A stretch of DNA of 64,000 nt from the NCBI RefSeq assembly GCF_000426505.1, contig NZ_AUFM01000020.1:99196-163195 (forward strand), in the 5' to 3' direction. The DNA comes from Nisaea denitrificans DSM 18348 (GTDB lineage: Bacteria > Pseudomonadota > Alphaproteobacteria > Thalassobaculales > Thalassobaculaceae). The notes below the pieces were generated by a model. The model did no database searches. It was not told where the DNA came from and saw nothing but the letters and a program-made list of their open reading frames with translations. The stretch's first letter is position 1; each line of letters opens with the position of its first letter. Shown in pieces: positions 62,901 to 64,000 of this stretch. Position numbers and translations under genes: made by a program.

Positions 62901-64000
62901 GCCGCGTGAGGGGCAAGGGCGGCGATTGTCTGATGCTTGAAAATGTCCCGCACCGCCAGCCGCAGCCCGGCGCTCCGCGCCTTCGCGACGATCTGGATAC
63001 TGAGGATCGAATCCCCGCCGAGCTCGAAGAAATTGTCATTCCGCCCGATCCGCTCGCGTCCGAGCACGCCGCCCCAGATTGTGGCAAGGGCTATTTCCCG
63101 ATCAGTGCGGGGCGCTTCGTAAGTTTGTGCTGCGGGCGCCATGTCCGGCACGGGCAGTGCCTTGCGGTCGAGCTTGCCGGTCACCGTTAGCGGCAGGGCA
63201 TCGAGCACCATCACTTCTGACGGCACCATGTAGCCGGGGAGTGCGGTCTGCAGCTCCCGGCGGAGTGTCGTGCCGTCGAGGCTTGTACCTGTTGCATAGG
63301 CGACGATGCGTCGATGTTCTGCTTCGCCAGCGAGGACGGCGACAGCCTCTTCGACGGCTGGCAAGACGCGCAGGGCGGCCTCGATCTCTCCGAGTTCGAT
63401 GCGGAAGCCGCGCAGCTTGATCTGGTGATCGGTGCGGCCGAGATAGTCGATGGCGCCGTCCTGGTCCCAGCGGCAGAGGTCGCCGGTACGGTAGAGGCGG
63501 CCAAGGATTGGATGGTCAATGAAGCGCTCTTCGGTCAGCTCCAGCTGAGCCAGATACCCGTCGGCAAGGCCGTCGCCACCGAGATGCAGCTCGCCCGCGA
63601 TCCCGGCAGGCACAGGATTGCCGTCCGGATCGAGAATGTGTGCCGTGGTGTTGGCCAGCGGCCCGCCGATCGGCACGGTTGTGGCGTCGTCGGCAACGTC
63701 GTGCACCGGATACCACGTGGCGTAGGTGGTGCACTCTGTCGGGCCATAGACATGCAGCAGGCGGTTGGGTGGCCCTGCCTTGAGCACGGCGCGCACCCAA
63801 CGTGGATCGACGGCCTCTCCACCAAACAGCAACGTGTCGAGAGAGGAGAAGAGCGCGGCATCGATCTGCGCCAGACGATTGAACAGTGCCGTGGTCAGGA
63901 AGAGGATGCTGAAGCGCTTCTGCCGCAGCAGCCCTGCGAAGCGGTCCGGATCGAGGATGTCGTCGCGTTCGAGGAGTTCGATGGCGGCGCCGTTGAGGAG
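56981..64000 (-). CDS. Nonribosomal peptide synthetase, A-PCP-E-C-A(Thr)-PCP-C (N-terminus beyond window)
   Basis: 2339 residues are visible, starting inside an adenylation domain (LLNGAAIELLERDDI at the edge). Order on the minus strand: A1 64000-~63150; PCP1 with LGGDSI, Ser codon ~63010; epimerisation domain ~62860-61540 with HHLAVDG and VGWFTAIYPV; condensation ~61480-60200 with HHLLLDG; A2 ~60115-58615; PCP2 with LGGHSL, Ser codon ~58468; terminal condensation ~58320-57025 with HHIIGDG. A2 specificity residues read D-F-W-N-I-G-M-V-H-K, the canonical threonine code. A1's visible positions (278 to 331) are F-L-G-V-T-Y; the first three lie outside. No methyltransferase or reductase domain is seen. 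The ATGA end couples it to the next NRPS. Confidence 0.95.
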   Translation of the reverse strand, partial: LLNGAAIELLERDDILDPDRFAGLLRQKRFSILFLTTALFNRLAQIDAALFSSLDTLLFGGEAVDPRWVRAVLKAGPPNRLLHVYGPTECTTYATWYPVHDVADDATTVPIGGPLANTTAHILDPDGNPVPAGIAGELHLGGDGLADGYLAQLELTEERFIDHPILGRLYRTGDLCRWDQDGAIDYLGRTDHQIKLRGFRIELGEIEAALRVLPAVEEAVAVLAGEAEHRRIVAYATGTSLDGTTLRRELQTALPGYMVPSEVMVLDALPLTVTGKLDRKALPVPDMAPAAQTYEAPRTDREIALATIWGGVLGRERIGRNDNFFELGGDSILSIQIVAKARSAGLRLAVRDIFKHQTIAALAPHAASIVLSEEAATKNPVGPAPLTPVQSWFFCWDLADLSHFNQALLLRPNEKISTEELQAATRAIIARHAALRLRFRHGTDSWQQEPAEISGDLPVHEEDLRDLPIEAQADALAERASHWQRSLDLKDGPVTRLVLFELTSGQRLLWCIHHLAVDGVSWRILLGDLDHAFTQIRQGADIFLEPVPASFLDWAHYLQSLAGTPEIAEAVNYWRGWQATPPLPKDDPAGVARWDSTEHVRVSFDQKTTAALLEQAPRAFGTRINDILLTALALALDNWTGRSDWPIALESHGRPERPGAPDLSETVGWFTAIYPVRLDLPDRTDLAACLKAVKEQLRAIPGDGLAYGIERYLTGSQPHDFPEAEIAFNYLGQFEADAGAGFFSVAEEGAGESQCLDGTRPHAIDINGLVSDGALTVSLSYSNQQYQPETMETLAQGFEDALRSLVELCRDEAACGYTASDFPLAPVTQDRLDRLAAQQGRGVAALYPLSPMQQGMAFHSLADEPGGSVYFEQLTWKITNPFRPDAFRAAWRALVERHPILRSALWLEDAEPLQYVRRDATLPWRNLDWRDLETDKQAEALEQLLAEERGAGFDLTRPPLLRCLLVRLEEDVWQFVLGFHHLLLDGWSLPILFRDLMLLYGSRSTDLPAAAPYEHYIAWLQKQDHAAARAHWQQAVADIDAPTPLPGARTTAPDGENTAQPNEKIFTFEPALGQALIETARQRHLTLNTLFNAGWALVLSRTSGERDSVFGVTLSGRDIDLAGIEDMVGLFINTVPMRVSTEDCPVGVWLDALQAQHQDNSRFGFVPLADIQQDSALPPGTALFNSLLVFENYPLDPDLPAGEGMDEGGGAHFSDGRAIDHTNYPLTLIAAAHGDEIRLRVGYDETQFAADDIDRNFAFLSTALRGLIEADADQPLDRIDIVSDAEREALWEAGHARCQLPVTDTLTERFAAQVAQHAARPAVTCAGETLTYAELDARADDIARRLSALGAGPDRLVGLLAERSNDLITGLLGIVKSGAAYLPIDPATPAARVAFMLKDAGAIALVTERALAEDHSAWEGPRLYLDDPAEVDDTSPLCARTPAQPDDMAYVIYTSGSTGQPKGVMVSHANVLRLFDATQPDCHFSADDVWTMFHSVAFDFSVWEIWGALLHGGHLIVVPDEVRRNPAAFHTLLEHESVTVLNQTPSAFRHLIPEAVERGRTLSLRLVIFGGEALELPGLKPWFTLYGDHEPRLVNMYGITETTVHVTWCPLTEADCSSTASLIGNPLRDLELHLLDPRGEPVPVGVAGEIHVGGAGLARGYLNRPELTAERFVERTVGGSAERLYRSGDLARRRSDGSLEYLGRMDKQVKLRGYRIEIGEIEATLSQHPAVRQVTVIAQQEEGRLVAYLVADSEAIQEVRDWAASRLPFYMVPGIFVPIERIPLTRNGKTDHAALPKPEARVAIDPGSTAPVNAVEQSLVEIWRDVLGVGNIGTDDDFFALGGHSLKALQVVARINQAFGRRLPVGLLLKNPTIGALATHISLEGAAAYEPIRPTPAQESYPLSHAQKRFWLEDRLVGDARYNMPAAFELKQQVDADALRRALAQLIDRHEILHTVFVEVDGEPRQKVLEAIDVPLTSVDLGDAEDAEAQTRAIVAEQNRTRFALDQAPLFRITLITRDGGPTVFVLVMHHIIGDGWSMQLFYRELLTLYDAARSGAWSPLPPLEIQYRDYAVLQDGRDRSEDARFWKTQLDGLEEPLRLPHDLAQNVGMARKGERVSLELSEECTEALRALSRAHSTTPANTLLTLFKLFLFQLTQQEDICVGMAVANRGRPELEPLLGAFVNLLPLRTQVSADQDFDALLDQVTETSTAALDHQDYPYDLMLSGRNTGPGRDPVNVIYAYQNAADVNARGGKPSGAPDGADGADGPTARELDLAFPFAKVDLMLLAAEHGARFELTLEYDAGLFSAEAAERYLQTLNRFAEAVAADTALERRVGGRT

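Overview
The window is a GC-rich bacterial chromosome segment, most likely from an alphaproteobacterium of the Rhodospirillales type. Evidence: the heme operon hemC-hemD-mitofilin-hemY is typical of Alphaproteobacteria; tsaD-gpsA-EVE lies divergent to it; a one-polypeptide indolepyruvate oxidoreductase, a DUF3750 protein and a TTAA-N7-TTAA CtrA-type motif fit the same group. Genus is not determined. No tRNA, rRNA, CRISPR array, transposase or prophage gene was seen.

Layout. 0-4 kb: the N-terminal part of a large secreted DUF4347/RTX protein running off the left edge, an AraC regulator and a DUF3750 protein. 4-9 kb: the indolepyruvate oxidoreductase and a nucleotide-sugar epimerase. 8.9-12.3 kb: an envelope lipoprotein operon (LpoB-like, COG3014-like, YcfL-like, and an unknown exported protein). 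12.6-15 kb: LysR divergent to wrbA and pirin. 15-20.5 kb: a TPR protein, a TIGR04372 glycosyltransferase, a decayed ArnT-type glycosyltransferase beside an intact GT2 and LAB_N pair, an orphan phnM and a membrane protein. 20.5-31 kb: housekeeping genes (EVE, gpsA, tsaD; hemC, hemD, mitofilin, hemY, hemF), with two unknown proteins flanking hemF, one behind a CtrA-like site. 30.3-33.5 kb: a four-gene operon (DUF1285, NUDIX, CCA-adding enzyme, FAH-type hydratase). 33.6-40.4 kb: a MoxR/DUF58/BatA-DUF4159/GATase-like operon.

40.4-49.9 kb looks accessory. It holds an AT-rich short gene, cytochrome b561, asnB with an overlapping unknown gene, a class II aldolase, a LysR divergent to a gamma-butyrobetaine-dioxygenase-like enzyme, queF and an amidase, interspersed with four copies of a palindromic intergenic repeat (GTCATCCCG...CGGGATGAC).

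50-64 kb (minus strand) is a nonribosomal peptide cluster that continues beyond the right edge. A partial NRPS (A-PCP-E-C-A(Thr)-PCP-C) feeds a second NRPS (A-PCP-TE), followed by a type II thioesterase, a TPR/GT9-like protein, an FkbM methyltransferase and a diaminobutyrate aminotransferase. Genes overlap by a few bases or are separated by 29 bp, so they probably form one transcript. The visible assembly line would add a D-configured residue, then threonine, then an aliphatic-type residue before release. 2,4-diaminobutyrate is a likely building block of a module outside the window. This is the most interesting and probably uncharacterised system here.
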